DNA of 64,000 nucleotides from Toxoplasma gondii ME49 (taxonomy: Eukaryota > Apicomplexa > Conoidasida > Eucoccidiorida > Sarcocystidae). Location of the stretch: positions 107,874 to 171,873 of the forward strand of contig NC_031478.1 of NCBI RefSeq assembly GCF_000006565.2, read 5' to 3'. The position numbers were made by a program, and so were the translations under genes. Under the pieces are notes generated by a model. The model ran no database searches, was not told the origin of the DNA, and saw nothing but the letters and a program-made list of their open reading frames with translations. Positions 24,501 through 36,345 of the stretch are shown one piece after another (position 1 is the first letter of the stretch; each line of letters opens with the position of its first letter).

Positions 24501-27500
24501 CCTGGGTAACTTCCCTTGAATATGCCGGCGCAGATAATCAACGAAGAGATGAAGTGCGACACTGCGTGAAATGGATGCTCCCTGTCTGTGACTCCTAGGA
24601 CCCCGAAACACCGTAACATCGCGATGAAATTGCCCTTTGAGAAGCGGATGACCGGAGGTACTTTTCATTTGGGCTGTGTTCCCCTCTCACAACTAATCTT
24701 CACGCTTTCATCACTAAAACCGATCTATCCGTCCCCCTCCGAAACGTGGCAGACTGCCAAGGTAAATCATAGGTCGACTGCACTTACCTCAGGCGCCTGT
24801 GGAATGCAAAGACTCCCCTAATTTAGTCGCAGTCTCGTGCGAGCATGCCTCCGTGCAGCATTGTTTACAGAAAAGGGATGTCTTCCTTAGGACGCTGCCA
24901 AGGTGCTTGGACTTAGAAATCGTAGCGATGGCTCCGGCTGGACGCGCTCGCGATTTTCGTTTCTCGGCGTAGTACGTCAACTGGACCACAACACTCTCGA
25001 AGAGCCAAGCTCAGTCCTCCGTGGTGTTGACGCGGTGCATCGTCCCCCTGTCAACAGTTCCCTCTCTACGGGGATAGGCGTCTGAAGCAATACCGCGCCG
25101 TATGATGGCATACCTTCGAGGCTACGGACAAACCTAGATGACGATGACGTCTGGATGGCTGCCTCGGTCGCTGCTTGTGGCGCACGCGACCCATCTCCCT
25201 GTGTTTCAAGCGATGTTCGACGACCCTTTTAGGGACCGACCTTATCAATCTCCCCACCAGGGATGCGCTCCATAATGCACACGAAACCAGGCAAAAATGC
25301 TCACTTTTCTATGCTGCGCAAAAGGACAGATGCTTTTGACATTCCCTATCATGCATCGTTTAACCCATGCTGTCCCCTCTTAACAGCATCATCTACAAGA
25401 ACGCAACACTCTCTCCGATACATAACGTCCGGCAGCCGTGCACAACTATGTGCATGCACCTGGTGTGCTTCTTCCAGCGGCAGCCGACGTAGTCAGTGAC
25501 CTGCACTTCTGAGGAGTCCGCCACACTTCACCGACGAGCAAAAATTGCCCGACCCTAACGAAGCATTTTCATCAAAGCACTGTTCTGTATCCTCAGAATT
25601 CGAGTTTTGGGTGGTAACTTCAGAAGGGGCAACCGACGACAGGATATGCACCGCTATGTGCAGTCGAGGCCACCATGCCATTTTTACGATTTGGTCGGTG
25701 TACATCGCAGAGGCGTACAGTTAATCCTCACGGTACGTGCAACACAATACTAGCCTTCTGGAAAAGATGTAGTGCTTGTCGCGACGCTCTTGCTCAAGAT
25801 GCTGGTGCATTCGCTTGTGGTCTCCCGAGTCTTGCTCTGCCACGAGGAATAAACCAGTAAGACAGACCACCAACAGAGCGTTGAGCCTCGTCCTTGAGTA
25901 TATCAATATACAAAAGGAACCTCCCTGCATATTCATATATCTGGTACGAAGACGTAGCTGGCAGGGCACGATCGCCGGACAGCCGAAAGACAGTGCGTCA
26001 CCTTCTCAGTAGGATCGGCCATTGACACTGAACCAACACCTTGCACACCTGCCCTGCATGTCCCACGTTAAAAGGTCTCGGGTACGTCATATATTTCTAG
26101 GCCAGAAGTGTACAGTGATCGACTTTTCCGCTTTTGCCGCTTACTGTAATCAAGTACTGCAGTACGACGCACGACAGTGTCCCCGAATAGTACATTACTC
26201 GCTAATTCATGTAGCTGCCTACACCGGAAACGGCGAATTAATACTGTGTAGGCATCACGCTCGAGTGCTGTGAAAATAGACCGTCCGGAGAGCGCGTACC
26301 CAGAGCGGCGAGACACTGGTAAAAGTTGCATCGAACAATCATTTTCTCCTGATTCACACTGTATCCAACAAAATTACGTGAGAAACACTAGTCCTTGTGA
26401 GACGCCTGGGTGAGTGCGCTAACTCGAACGTCTCTGCAGAAATCAATGTTTCCTTTAACTCTGACCTGACTCCAGCCACCCATTTGTCGATGAACGGTGT
26501 GCTCACTCAAGTTCTCCAGTTTTTTATGCAGACTCACGAGCGCAATGCCAGCGGCAACCGTTGCTAGTCCAGCAACTATCTGCACATCGCAGAACACCAC
26601 AGCCACAGCATCTTTTGGTAACGCACACTCCAGTGGCATTTCTGCGACGCATCACTCCATGGGAATGACACAGTGCAAGGTTCCTTCTCGTCATAAACAC
26701 GAATGCCGCTCTCAAGTTTCGCACATCCACTGGTGTCATGGTGTCATCACCCGTATATGTGTCAGTGCATGAGGAGACGTGAATCTTCTACAGTTACGCG
26801 CAGCTGTCCACCGAAGCTAATGAAACATGATACCGCTCATTCCCCAGCACAAGCCGTCGCTCATAATCACGCAGCCACCTGAACGCGCATGTTAACATTC
26901 CGTATCCGAAGAGAAAGGTGAGCACATCGCTCTACATCAGAGAATCTGACATATCCGTGAAAGTGCTCACGAGCTCCCGCTGTTCAAACACACAGAATCC
27001 GAATATGAAGGGCATGCAGACACTTCCTCGAGGACGCTCGTAGCAGATTTGCAGAGCAACAGGAAAGCGCATGTAGCTAAACAGCGATGAAACGGACGAG
27101 ACCGCTGGCGAATAATTGATGCTGTTTGCATCTGTGCAGTCCGTTATGCCCACGAACCAGAAGGCGTACATGCACACGGCAACAGCTCAAATCGCGCAGA
27201 CGTGGGCCATTTCAAAGGGTGATTGTGGAAGGTCAAATCGTAACCGAAATACCCGACTAAAGCCTCTGAAGTCTCACATTGTGTTCGGTTAAGCCCTTTA
27301 ATTTTCAAACAACACGAATGCGGCATCGGTTAATCTCATCGTCATCGCCAAAATATGGCAGTGCCTTATTCTGATTTGGTCAATGATAGATCCAGTGGTT
27401 TGCACGCTTATGAAAAAACATGGTCTCTCCACAAAGGCACCTCATTTTTTCTATCACGGTTGGGTCCCATGATAAACCCTCATGTAATGTTTCACTATGG

Positions 27501-28600
27501 GGCGACGCCTTCTTGTTGTAGCAGACACGAATCCCAAACCCCTCTGTCATGCAATCGATGTTATAATGTACCAAGCATCACGCTGTTAAACGACCTCATA
27601 TGATTCTGCAGACTCCTTCTGTCAACCGGCTGTCTGACAAACTTATGTCATCAAACGCCACAGGAAACATGTGTCGGCTCTCACTCTCATTGAATCTTTT
27701 TTCTTGGTAACCTGCACGCAAAGAGGAAACAGTCTCTAATTCTGTGAATGTTTTGAGCTTAAACGTCCAGCCCAGCAAACCTAGTGACTGACAGCCACTT
27801 CATGAAACTTACCAGAGAACTCCCCGTATGCTCACTTGCGCCGTAACTAGCATGTAAGCGTTGTCTGTGGGACCGCGCAACGCAGCAAGTCGCCGGGGTT
27901 TGCTCTCGCTCGCCAAAACCAGGCTATTTAACCCGTTGAGACGATATGGACGATGACAACGAAGACTCGCCAGTCGTTACACATTCCACCTCAACTGACC
28001 GATCATCCATCCTCCTCGGCGACGAAGCCACAGTGTGATACAGTATTTGATATACGTATCATCAGTGACGCCTGAGTCATTCCATCCGATATCTGGGTAG
28101 AAAAAAGGGGCAGACGACCTCTGCAGGCGACAAAGCATGAGCGAAAAACTGTTCGGTCCTCGGGAACCCAGTCCCTATCAGCTAACCGCGTTTCACCGAA
28201 GTGTGAGGAGGGAATCAGTAAGAACAGTACTATAGACGCACACAGTAAGCTGGCTGTGATTCAAGAATCTCCGACAGCGCGTCGATCACACCGTTCCCGA
28301 AACACCAAGCAACGCTTCAAAACACCCTCGACGCAGTACAGTCTGGATCCAGTCGCACCCCTTCAGTTCCCTGCAGCCCCAGTTCTCTATGGTGGTTGTT
28401 CTCTCTTGTAGGCAGAACCAGCGGTCGATGAGACAGAAACAGCTGACGGCAAGTGGCACGCAGCCAAATGTCTCCCGATGGCATGCACAGCGGCCGAAAA
28501 TCAGTAAGAAAGGCGTCTGCTGAGAGATCATAAGCCCTGTCACACCAGAAAGTGACTCACCGGCTGGGTGAATACTTTCTCTACTCCTTCAACCTGAGGA
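18599..28600. other. About 10 kb without a recognised gene
   Basis: No domain-bearing ORF found. Protein-like fragments: 19714-20253 (+, 179 codons) with another open frame at 20012-20224 (+); 21454-21781 (+), whose last 60 codons look globular; and a - strand fragment near 26540-26600 flanked by an acceptor-like GATGTGCAG and a donor-like CTC|GTGAGTC that would encode a short hydrophobic helix (IVAGLATVAAGIAL). They could be eroded subtelomeric genes or isolated exons; I could not link any into a phase-consistent model. 22480-23060 is A/C-rich and nearly ORF-free. Confidence 0.4.
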
Positions 28601-28747
28601 TGCTCACAACACAGGAACGGTGCAGTGATAGTTCACTCACAAAGAAGATTCAACGGCTTCGGAGTTGCCGAGTATACGACGAAATGCAAACTACAGTCAC
28701 GAATCCTAGCATGCCAGCAGCAGCAACACATCTCTCTTAATCCCTCG

Positions 28748-29183
28748 CAGCGAAGATTCGGGTGCTTTCGACCTGTGAAGCAGCTTGATGTCACGTACAT
28801 CCGCGATTTCCTGCAGGTTTACAACCAGGACAAGGTATGCAGTATTATAATGAACGCTGAGGCTCGTCGGTGGAGTTCGATCAGTGAGTGGTAAAAATAC
28901 CAACATTCAGCCGACCGAACACGTGAACATTAGGATCACATCCATTTTTCACACAGTGGCCGCGGTGACCAAACTCGCTACACCACATGGGGAGAACCAC
29001 ATACCACTAACCGGCAAACTCTATCTCGTTTTATGCCACCAAAGAGAATCGAACAAGGGGTCCTTCGGAAGAGTGATCCAACCAACGCCTCCTTCTGAGC
29101 CTGCAAAACAGACTCACTTCTGCAAATGGCTTACCGGTGGTCTGGTGAAAACGGATCCGTTAAGATACGCACAACACACATGA
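28748..29183 (+). other. Candidate isolated exons, unrecognised
   Basis: After CTCTTAATCCCTCGCAG (acceptor-like), an open frame encodes about 27 residues (RRFGCFRPVKQLD... to ...YNQDK) ending at either AAG|GTATGC (about 28835) or ATCA|GTGAGTGG (about 28882). A second open stretch follows to the stop at 29183, itself preceded by CATTTTTCACACAG. Amino-acid composition is protein-like, but no domain is recognised. They could be upstream exons of the candidate gene at 29765-31116 or debris. Low confidence. Confidence 0.2.
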
Positions 29184-29764
29184 CGTGCGCGCCGTAGTGA
29201 GCGTGAAAGGTGCGTAGCTTCCGCATATCGGGTCCCTTTGTATTCAGCCGTTCATCATCATGCATAGTGATCTGCATGCGGACTAACCCAGACAGGCGTC
29301 ACTATATTGCATCAAACTCCAGAAACGAGTTGTCAAAGAACACAATGACAGCCGTAAATGGCAACCGTACGGGTCGCATTGCGTCTCCATCTGTATGTGC
29401 AGAGGTAAAGCTGCCAGGCTAGCGTGGAGGTGTCGTCGGTAACGTACGTCGCGTCTGAGTGAACGGGCAAAGGAAAACCAAACACACAAAAAACGTTTGA
29501 TGGCAAAAGAGTGTCCAGAGAATTTGAGATCCCGAGCCGCTCAAGTGCACTGCAGCAAGGCTGTCATCGGGGCATGTCTTCGGGTGAATGCTGAGGGGAT
29601 TTCCGAGCGATCGTGAGACGCATCTGATGACTTACTTGGAGATGGTGTAGTTTCTGTAATCAAAATCCTGTCCGAGTTGAGAAAGATGGCGCCGAGGATG
29701 ATAGAAAGCACAACGCTTGCAAGGCTGAAGAATCACGCCCACAAGAGAAGAGAGCCACAAGACG

Positions 29765-31116
29765 ATGAGGTCCTCTTCACAACTTGCCAGAGCTGTCCCC
29801 CTTGCGCGGTGTTCCGTCAGTAGTCGCGTGGCAACAATAATTCTTTTTGTGATAAACACTGCAAAGGCTGCCCCGTGCTACGAATTGGCGAAACGCATTG
29901 CAGCGCAGGCAACGGTTCATCGATTCAAGGATAGATATGGCTCCTTAAAACTTCGACAACGGGCGACAGATCCGACGCTTCAGCAGTACCAACTGCGTCA
30001 TCTCTGGGGCACTCCGGGCTCGCGGGGAGTGTTTGGATAACGAGAGACACACACGTCCAGGAAGAGAACTTGCTGCAGACAAGGTGGTAATTTGAATGTG
30101 TTTCACATGCCCTTGGCAGCCACTTTTCCTCCTGCTTCGCTCGTAGACAAATTATTTGTTCAGGGCTGCGGCGCGAGCCGAGTATCTCGGACGTGCCTCT
30201 GTCTTCCACCCACTGCGTCTGCAACCTCCCATAGAATGGATCTCGGTGTCACACGGTGGAACAGAACAGGAACTGAGAATGATCCTCGAGCAATACGTCC
30301 CTGTGTATTCCGCAGCAATGAAATTTCACAAAATTGTTTTGCTTTGGTAAGTAACCAGAATGTTGGTTTGATTTCTGTGTGTTCTGTAGCAGCGGTTTGA
30401 GCAAGGTTTTTGCGGCACTGACTTCCCATTCATACGAAAAAACCGTGTGTCAACTGGCGAATTTCGTTGTAGAGCTAGAGCCGCTGCAACAGAACTAAAG
30501 TGGGGCGCGACGAATGTTCGACGTAAAGATGGTCATCTTCCCTCTCCAATTAAGAGGAAAACACGACGCATGGTTTACTTTCTTATCGATTGGATATATT
30601 GGTTGAACCCGCCACTTTCAGTACAACATGGACGAATATCTACGGGAACAGTGGCTGTCTGGCTTCTACGTGGCCGGCACGCTGGAGAAATTGGTCGTTC
30701 TGCCGCAACCGCCTGACCCGACTTCACCCTCGCTTCGAGGGATCCTCTTCAACCAGCAAAGATACAAGAGGAAACGCTTTCTACTGTCTTTTCACAGACA
30801 CAGTGGACATTTCCGTCAACAGCTCATGGACGCCGAAAGAAGCCAAAGGGCGCCTCCACGAGGTAAACAAATTATCTATCAATGAATGCTAGGCAGTGCT
30901 CGCGCGTTTTATCACTCGAGGTGTTTCCCTTATTCAGCCACGTTCACGCGCCCGCCACACACGGGTCGTTTTGGCGCCGATCCGTTTCAAAACTGCGTTT
31001 CGACTCACATTCCAGAGACAACTATTGGACGAGCTTGTCCGGAGCGGTGGATCCTTGGAACCAGCGCGGCGACGCTCGGACTTCTGCTCGGTGCTCGCAG
31101 TGATTCGATAGCATAA
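29765..31116 (+). CDS. Candidate spliced gene or pseudogene, secreted-type protein of unknown function
   Basis: Four open blocks with good splice signals on the + strand. Block 1 starts at ATG 29765 and encodes a likely signal peptide (core VATIILFVI, then AKAAPC). Block 2 follows TTATTTGTTCAG (starts about 30164) and ends at the near-consensus donor TTTG|GTAAGT (about 30341). Block 3 follows CCGCCACTTTCAG (starts about 30622) and ends at GAG|GTAAAC (about 30861). Block 4 follows TTTCCCTTATTCAG (starts about 30938). Blocks 2-4 are phase-compatible in two different frames. One frame ends at 31111; the other ends at 31116 with a hydrophobic C-terminus (ILGTSAATLGLLLG) that could be a membrane or GPI-type tail. 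The most protein-like block 3 (Cys-containing, ending near SSWTPKEAKGRLHE) and the most protein-like block 4 are in different frames, so either my boundaries are wrong or the gene carries a frameshift. Family not recognised; a decayed surface-protein gene is one guess. Confidence 0.35.
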
Positions 31117-31589
31117 GACTCGGTCGCCTCGCCTAGAGTCATGCTCATTCCTTCTGTAACGCCGCCTTCCACGTCTATGGCGCCGCCGTCTGCGTCTGTA
31201 GCACCGCCATATACGTCTGTAGCACCGCCATCTAGTTCTGTAGCACTGCCGTCTCCTTCTGTACCACCGCCATCTAGTTCTGTAGCACTGCCGTCTTCTC
31301 GAGCATCAGCGCTCCCTTCGACCGCGGTGTCCTGCTGCGTGTCAGTCCAACTGGACGAATCATTCCAACCAGTATCCGTCTCAAGACTGGTAACAGCGTC
31401 AGCCAGGGCTGTGCATGTACGACGTGTAGGACAATCGAAAGGAACGAACGGCGCAAGAACCACCAGACAGAGCGCAACCGAGAGAAGCAGTACACTCGAG
31501 CCACGACGGAACAGCAGCCCACGTCTCGCCTTCAGTTGAGCGGTTAGCTGCAGACCGCTAGGGAATCCCGAAAGCTTCTTCTCAATCAT
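31005..31589 (-). CDS. Candidate secreted/membrane protein with acidic 7-residue repeats
   Basis: A single open frame of 194 codons from the ATG at 31589 (context AAACATGA; the frame also extends upstream to an ATG at 31658). The N-terminus is short and basic, followed by one strong hydrophobic segment (SSVLLLSVALCLVVLAPFV), which is a typical recessed signal or signal-anchor in coccidian secreted proteins. Next come a Thr/Ser/Asp-rich stretch and seven imperfect 7-residue units of the type (A/S)T(E/D)xxGG encoded by the 21-bp minisatellite at 31159-31305, then a basic C-terminal 50 residues. No enzyme motif is seen. It overlaps the 3' end of the candidate + strand gene by about 110 bp, so at most one of the two may be fully real. 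The opposite strand of the repeat is also open, which lowers confidence. Confidence 0.35.
   Translation of the reverse strand: MIEKKLSGFPSGLQLTAQLKARRGLLFRRGSSVLLLSVALCLVVLAPFVPFDCPTRRTCTALADAVTSLETDTGWNDSSSWTDTQQDTAVEGSADAREDGSATELDGGGTEGDGSATELDGGATDVYGGATDADGGAIDVEGGVTEGMSMTLGEATESYAIESLRAPSRSPSVAALVPRIHRSGQARPIVVSGM
31159..31305. repeat. 21-bp minisatellite, 7 units
   Basis: Seven contiguous 21-bp units (31159, 31180, 31201, 31222, 31243, 31264, 31285), typical unit GCACCGCCATCTAGTTCTGTA. The last four alternate two variants (ACCGCCATCTAG / ACTGCCGTCT), giving a 42-bp higher-order period. The length, a multiple of three, keeps the frame open on both strands: Pro/Ser/Val-rich on +, acidic Gly-rich heptads on -. 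Confidence 0.95.
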
Positions 31590-31659
31590 GTTTACCAATC
31601 TATTTTCACCCCTGGTCACCACCGGTGACAGAACGACCCTACCGGGTGTAGGTTTCATC

Positions 31660-34600
31660 GTTTCAGAACCTCAGTGGGACGACACCGGGAGACCAAGAAT
31701 CACAAGGTCCTGCTTCGTCGCGAAAACAGTCTCGGATCGAGAAGATTGTACGGCAGTCCGTAGATATACCAGCAGAAGAAGCGGTGGCTCACCCCAGCAA
31801 CGTTCATCGTTTTTTCTACTCAGGAACCGCTTCTCCCCGGGCAACGTCGCCTAAGAGGGCCTGCCAAACTGAGTGGCTTCGTCTGGTCTTATCATTTATA
31901 CTTATAGAAGGCCGGAGGTTTTTGAGGTGGTCAATGCAAAAATGTTTAATTTTGCGATGGAGTGCCCCCTCACATCTGCATGCAGCTACTTGTGATCAAC
32001 AGAATGCGTGAGGAATTTACGCCATCGGCAAAGCAGCCAAAAGTGAGGTGGCACCGCGCAGCGTCGAGCTGCCGCTGCCCCGGGTGAGCGACGCTAAAGC
32101 CCCACGGGGTTTACCGTTGGTTTCAAATTCGCATGAAAAAGACACGTGCCGTCCTCCGGCCAACAACGCGAAAAGGCCGTACATAGAATTCCTCCACCAT
32201 AGAAGCAGCGGAAGGATAAAAGGGGCAATGACATGGAACAGTCTGCAGTTCGGCGCAGTGCGGTGGCACAGTGTCCTTTCGAACATCAAAAAAAAGAGAC
32301 GTCCTTGGTCCATCGCAGTCCAGTGTACTGACTTTGGTTCACATTGTATTGGAAACGTTTGTTGTACCAAGGATGTCTGTTATACTGAGCCCCAACACGT
32401 AGAAACCGAAATTATAAGATGATTTTAGGTGCAAAGCACACCGGTAAAAGACAAGGCCCAACAATCGCATGTCCGCTTTCGCCGTGTCTGTATCACTAAT
32501 TACCTGATTTAGTCGTCACCGCTCAACGCAAAATGTCAAGTGCAACGCGGCAGCAAGACTTTATAGCACTGAAACCGTACAGTAATACTTTGAATATGAT
32601 GATTAAGGTAGCGCCATTGTTCGACCTTACGTGCCTCTGTTTTTTATCAGTGATGTTCAGATTCACAGCTTCCTCGTACGACTCGACAAGTGCTGCCACC
32701 ACCGTAGCCGCGTGCTGGAGGTCCACGAATGGTGTGGCACACAATCTACTATATTTGACGGTTGAGCTGCATTACCTTCGAACACTTACACTGGATGTGA
32801 TTAAATGCTATATAAACAGAGCATGTGTCCATGACGAATGCAGCGTGCTGCTCCGGCGGCAGAATGCGAGGGCGCTTCCATTCCTGATGTGACTACGTTG
32901 GGGGGTTTTTGCCTTCAAGTTAACGGGATACCGTTATTTGAAAATGAACCCCCTTATGGCGTACTGCGCAACTGACTGACTGTCGCGGAGTCGTGTCCAG
33001 AACGTCCGCCTGGGTTGAAAAGAAAGAAGCTCTTCGCAATCGACGCATGCCCATGGAACAGAACGTCATCTGCACAATTGATCGCGTAGACACCCACTAT
33101 AGGTGTAACACCGCTCAAACGCTTGTAAGCTCGATGTCTCGAATCGTTATTTCATTGTGGGCAAACTCGATGAGCCATAGAAGGGTTCCGTTCCGAGGAG
33201 CTCGCTGAGCGATACCTATCTCTGGAGTATGATCAGTCGCCACTTAACCCCCAAAGAGAGAGGGTTTATCAAATACGTAGACACCGACAATGCAGAAAAG
33301 ATTTACGTAGTAATCCTCATCAATAATAAACACACAGGCGTTTTCCCCCTGTGCACCACGTTGGTCATGATTGAGCTTTGTCCCATCAGGTAAGTCCCTC
33401 GACGGTTTCCATGCGTACGCCTGAAGTTATAACTAGATAGCTTCACTAGGTCCACCACGAATGGTCTCTTTTATTGACTGTAAATGGCATCCAGCCTCTT
33501 TGCTCACCGGAGCGAGACACTGGAAATGCACGACAAGATGGGCTCGAAACGTCGCGGCGTTCCGGTGTGAAGGAGGGGCAGTTCGTAGTTAAGACAAATG
33601 TGCTACCACATCGATCTTCGAAACACCACTCGCGTTTACAGCCGGTGAGCATATGTCAATTCAGTGAGAGCATGGAGAGTCTTGAAGGCCCCCACGTACC
33701 TTAACGTATCAAGCTTCCACACTCCTGTAGACCCGATACAAACTCCTGTCAATGCCGCGTTTATCTGTTAAGTGTATCCAGCGTAAGTCAGGATTCCTTC
33801 GTGGAACTCGCAGAACCGTCACTGGACATTCAAATAAGCGAACACCCATAGCATTTGCATGCCACAATGCACGCACGTTTATTATGTACTCCGCGAAACA
33901 AAAGGTGCAGTACAGGGCACACCGCGCCACTTCGTAATGGCACGCTTACAGGCTATCCACGTTGTTAGAAGTCACGCAATATGCTAGACTCCCGAGGTCA
34001 GCAGCCTCTTCCAGAGGGTCTCTGAGGGCCCGCGTCTGACAGTTTGCGGACTTAGCGACACTAAAACCTAGACCCTAAAAATCCCCAAACCCTAACCGTA
34101 AACAAGGCGCCTACGCGTGCGTGGTATCGGCTGTAGCAGACCGGCTGAACCTTCATCCTCTGGACAGGTGTGTGGAAATTCGAAACACCAATCTAGCGCA
34201 ATCTATCGTTTTGAAGGCTCAGCGACGGCGTCTCTAGTTTGTTGTTGAAATCCGACATATTGCAAGAACGTCGAACCGTGTTACACAACAACCACTTCCA
34301 GGAGGGAAAACAGATGCATCACGTAGTAGTGAAAAAACATCTCGTTCTGTGTTGGTAAAAAGGCTTGACTAATGCAGCATCTGTTATTTTTTTCTCGCAG
34401 GTGTTCGTCATGGTCGAACGCCCCTTCCAGTCAAACTCAAGAAGACGGTTTGCGCCTTTTTTTGTATGTGATTGACAGCAGAGTAGAACAGCCCCAGTGA
34501 CGAAAGAGTCCTTTTCTCCTGTTATCGTCCTTCGTATATTTCTCCTGCTCCATCTCATTCTTCAAAATATAGGCATCCACAGCAGTACACAACTGGTAGA

Positions 34601-35399
34601 CGAGACCGTGGCGTCACCGGTACTGCTTCTCGCCCCATGCGGCGGTAAAACACTTCAACACTTCTCTTAAAAAATCCTGTCTCAGCGACCACCCAAAACG
34701 CACTGGAAGATGTGTTAACGTATTACCACGCCAAACGCATTTGGATCTCGTCCACCTTTGCTCCAGCTTCCTCTGCATTTCAAAAAAGCGAAGGTGAACA
34801 TGCGAATGCTGCAGGAGAGCTTTATGGAAATATCGAGACGACTAAGAATGTGAGAAAAATCTCGTTTCCGCTAAAGGTGCCACTTTGTTGACAAAACTGT
34901 CATGATCGCACGATGCCACATAGTGCAGCAAGCTCTCGTACCTTCGACAACAGGAAAACGTCTTTTAGGAGCCAAGGACGATTGTGCAGAAAGGTGTGCT
35001 CTTGTACCACCGCCTTGCATTTAATAACGGAGGCCAGTCTCAAGACAAAAACGTCAAGAAAGTTCGGTTTACAAGGACGGTGACTCATCCACACACAGGA
35101 ATGTGCCCTCACGTGAACATACACTGAAACGGCTACGTCCCTCGATGTCTTGTCCTATGGCTTAGCCTGTCTTCGTTTGCTGACACAAGAGAACTCGGAT
35201 TCGGTAACCGAAAGCCTTCCAATATCTAAACCAGTAGTCCAACTTGGGATGTCAAACTCAAAAGTATACACGCCCCAGACCAGAGAAGTGTCGGATGGGG
35301 GATTCCGTCGAGTTAAGGGGCACTTTGGTTTTTCTGGGCTGTGCCGCAGTTGCATGTTACCCCGAAAATAGCTTCTACGAAAAGAAGACCGCAGGAAGC
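31660..35399. other. No recognised gene
   Basis: Short ORFs only. The telomere-like tract at 34073-34096 is listed separately. 32048-32422 (+) and 32017-32370 (-) are mutually antisense open frames without motifs. Nothing else could be supported. Confidence 0.45.
34073..34096 (-). repeat. Interstitial telomere-like tract (CCCTAAA type)
   Basis: Contains CCCTAAAAA at 34073-34081 and AAACCCTAACC at 34086-34096, degenerate copies of the CCCTAAA complement of the TTTAGGG telomere repeat. It is only about three imperfect units in a non-repetitive context. Confidence 0.5.
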
Positions 35400-36345
35400 T
35401 CTTTAACTGGAAGGTCGAGTGGAAGAATAGGAATAAAAGGAGAGAAAGAGAGGAGACACGGCAAACACGAAGACTAACAGGAGACGGGAAAAACCAAAAT
35501 AAGACCCCCAAGTAACGATTCCGTGACCTCACGATTCGGGACCAGATCATTATGTATAAAAAGGGTACACTGTCTAGTCCATATACCACTACTTGAGTCT
35601 GAGCACATATCTTTGAACAGTTACAGGACCTCACGGTAGTACAGAACTCTCGAGGCGGGACAAAAAGATACGCGCCATAGCTACCGCAAGTTACGAAAGA
35701 GAAATCTTTGAAGCGTCGCTTCCGACGTTCTCGGTCGCACCTGAAACACCATGTGGACTGCATCTCGACCTCCTGTGGAAACGTCCACATGCACGAGAGG
35801 GTTGGAAAGTAAGGATCGTCGACAGGAGTCGGCAACTGAGGAACCTTCAGCTGCAGGAAGACGAGAAGAGGGAGAAAAACCAGGGGGAGGAGACAACAGA
35901 GAGGAGAAGAAAAATGAAGGGGTCCTAGTCGACAAAGAACTAGGACTTATGACCGAGACGGGAGATAGACGAAAGTGACGCATCTATGAGAGGGAGCGGA
36001 GAAGGTCGATGCTCCATCTAACTCGTGTCTTCCAGTCTAGCAAGGAAGAATAGATGAAGCACTCGGTCTCGGAGAGTGTCACAGCCCAGAGAGCGGCATC
36101 GTTGTCCCTCCTCTCTATCCCACTCCTTTTAGTATCCTGCTTTCTCCTCCAACCCTCTTTCTCTCTGTTTTTCTCGCTTGCTAGCTTCTTTGCTGAACAA
36201 AATTCCACCGGAAAACTCGGTGTTGGTAACTTGGCCAAACACAGCCACGGCCAGTTACGGCAAACAACTGCCTCTCTTCATGAAAAGGCTGAAAAAGCAC
36301 TGATCTTCAGAACGAAGTCGCCAGACTCAAGCAAAAACTGAAAAC
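35400..36345. promoter_or_regulatory. Purine-to-pyrimidine strand-skew block
   Basis: The + strand is strongly purine-rich at about 35400-35480 and 35830-35990 (runs of GAGAAG/GGAGGA type) and then strongly pyrimidine-rich at about 36085-36200 (CTCC/TTCTC runs). Such switches often flank divergent transcription starts or lie in UTRs; this is inference only. The pyrimidine part makes an artificially hydrophobic ORF at 36054-36341 (+, 95 codons, ATG start, Leu/Ser/Phe-rich N-terminus resembling a signal peptide, then a polar 46-residue tail). I would not call it a gene without transcript support. The long - strand ORF at 35155-35835 is judged a by-product of the same skew. Confidence 0.3.

Noticed and set aside
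24495..24512. GTTATCCCTGGGTAACTT resembles a conserved large-subunit rRNA segment (possible mitochondrial insertion)
   Set aside because: The match is only about 18 bases with an indel, and the flanks do not continue the rRNA sequence. A genome search could still find a longer mitochondrial fragment.
35155..35835. 226-codon - strand ORF
   Set aside because: It lies in a purine/pyrimidine-skewed block and is Ser/Leu/Phe-rich from CTTC runs. No start context, motif or splice support.
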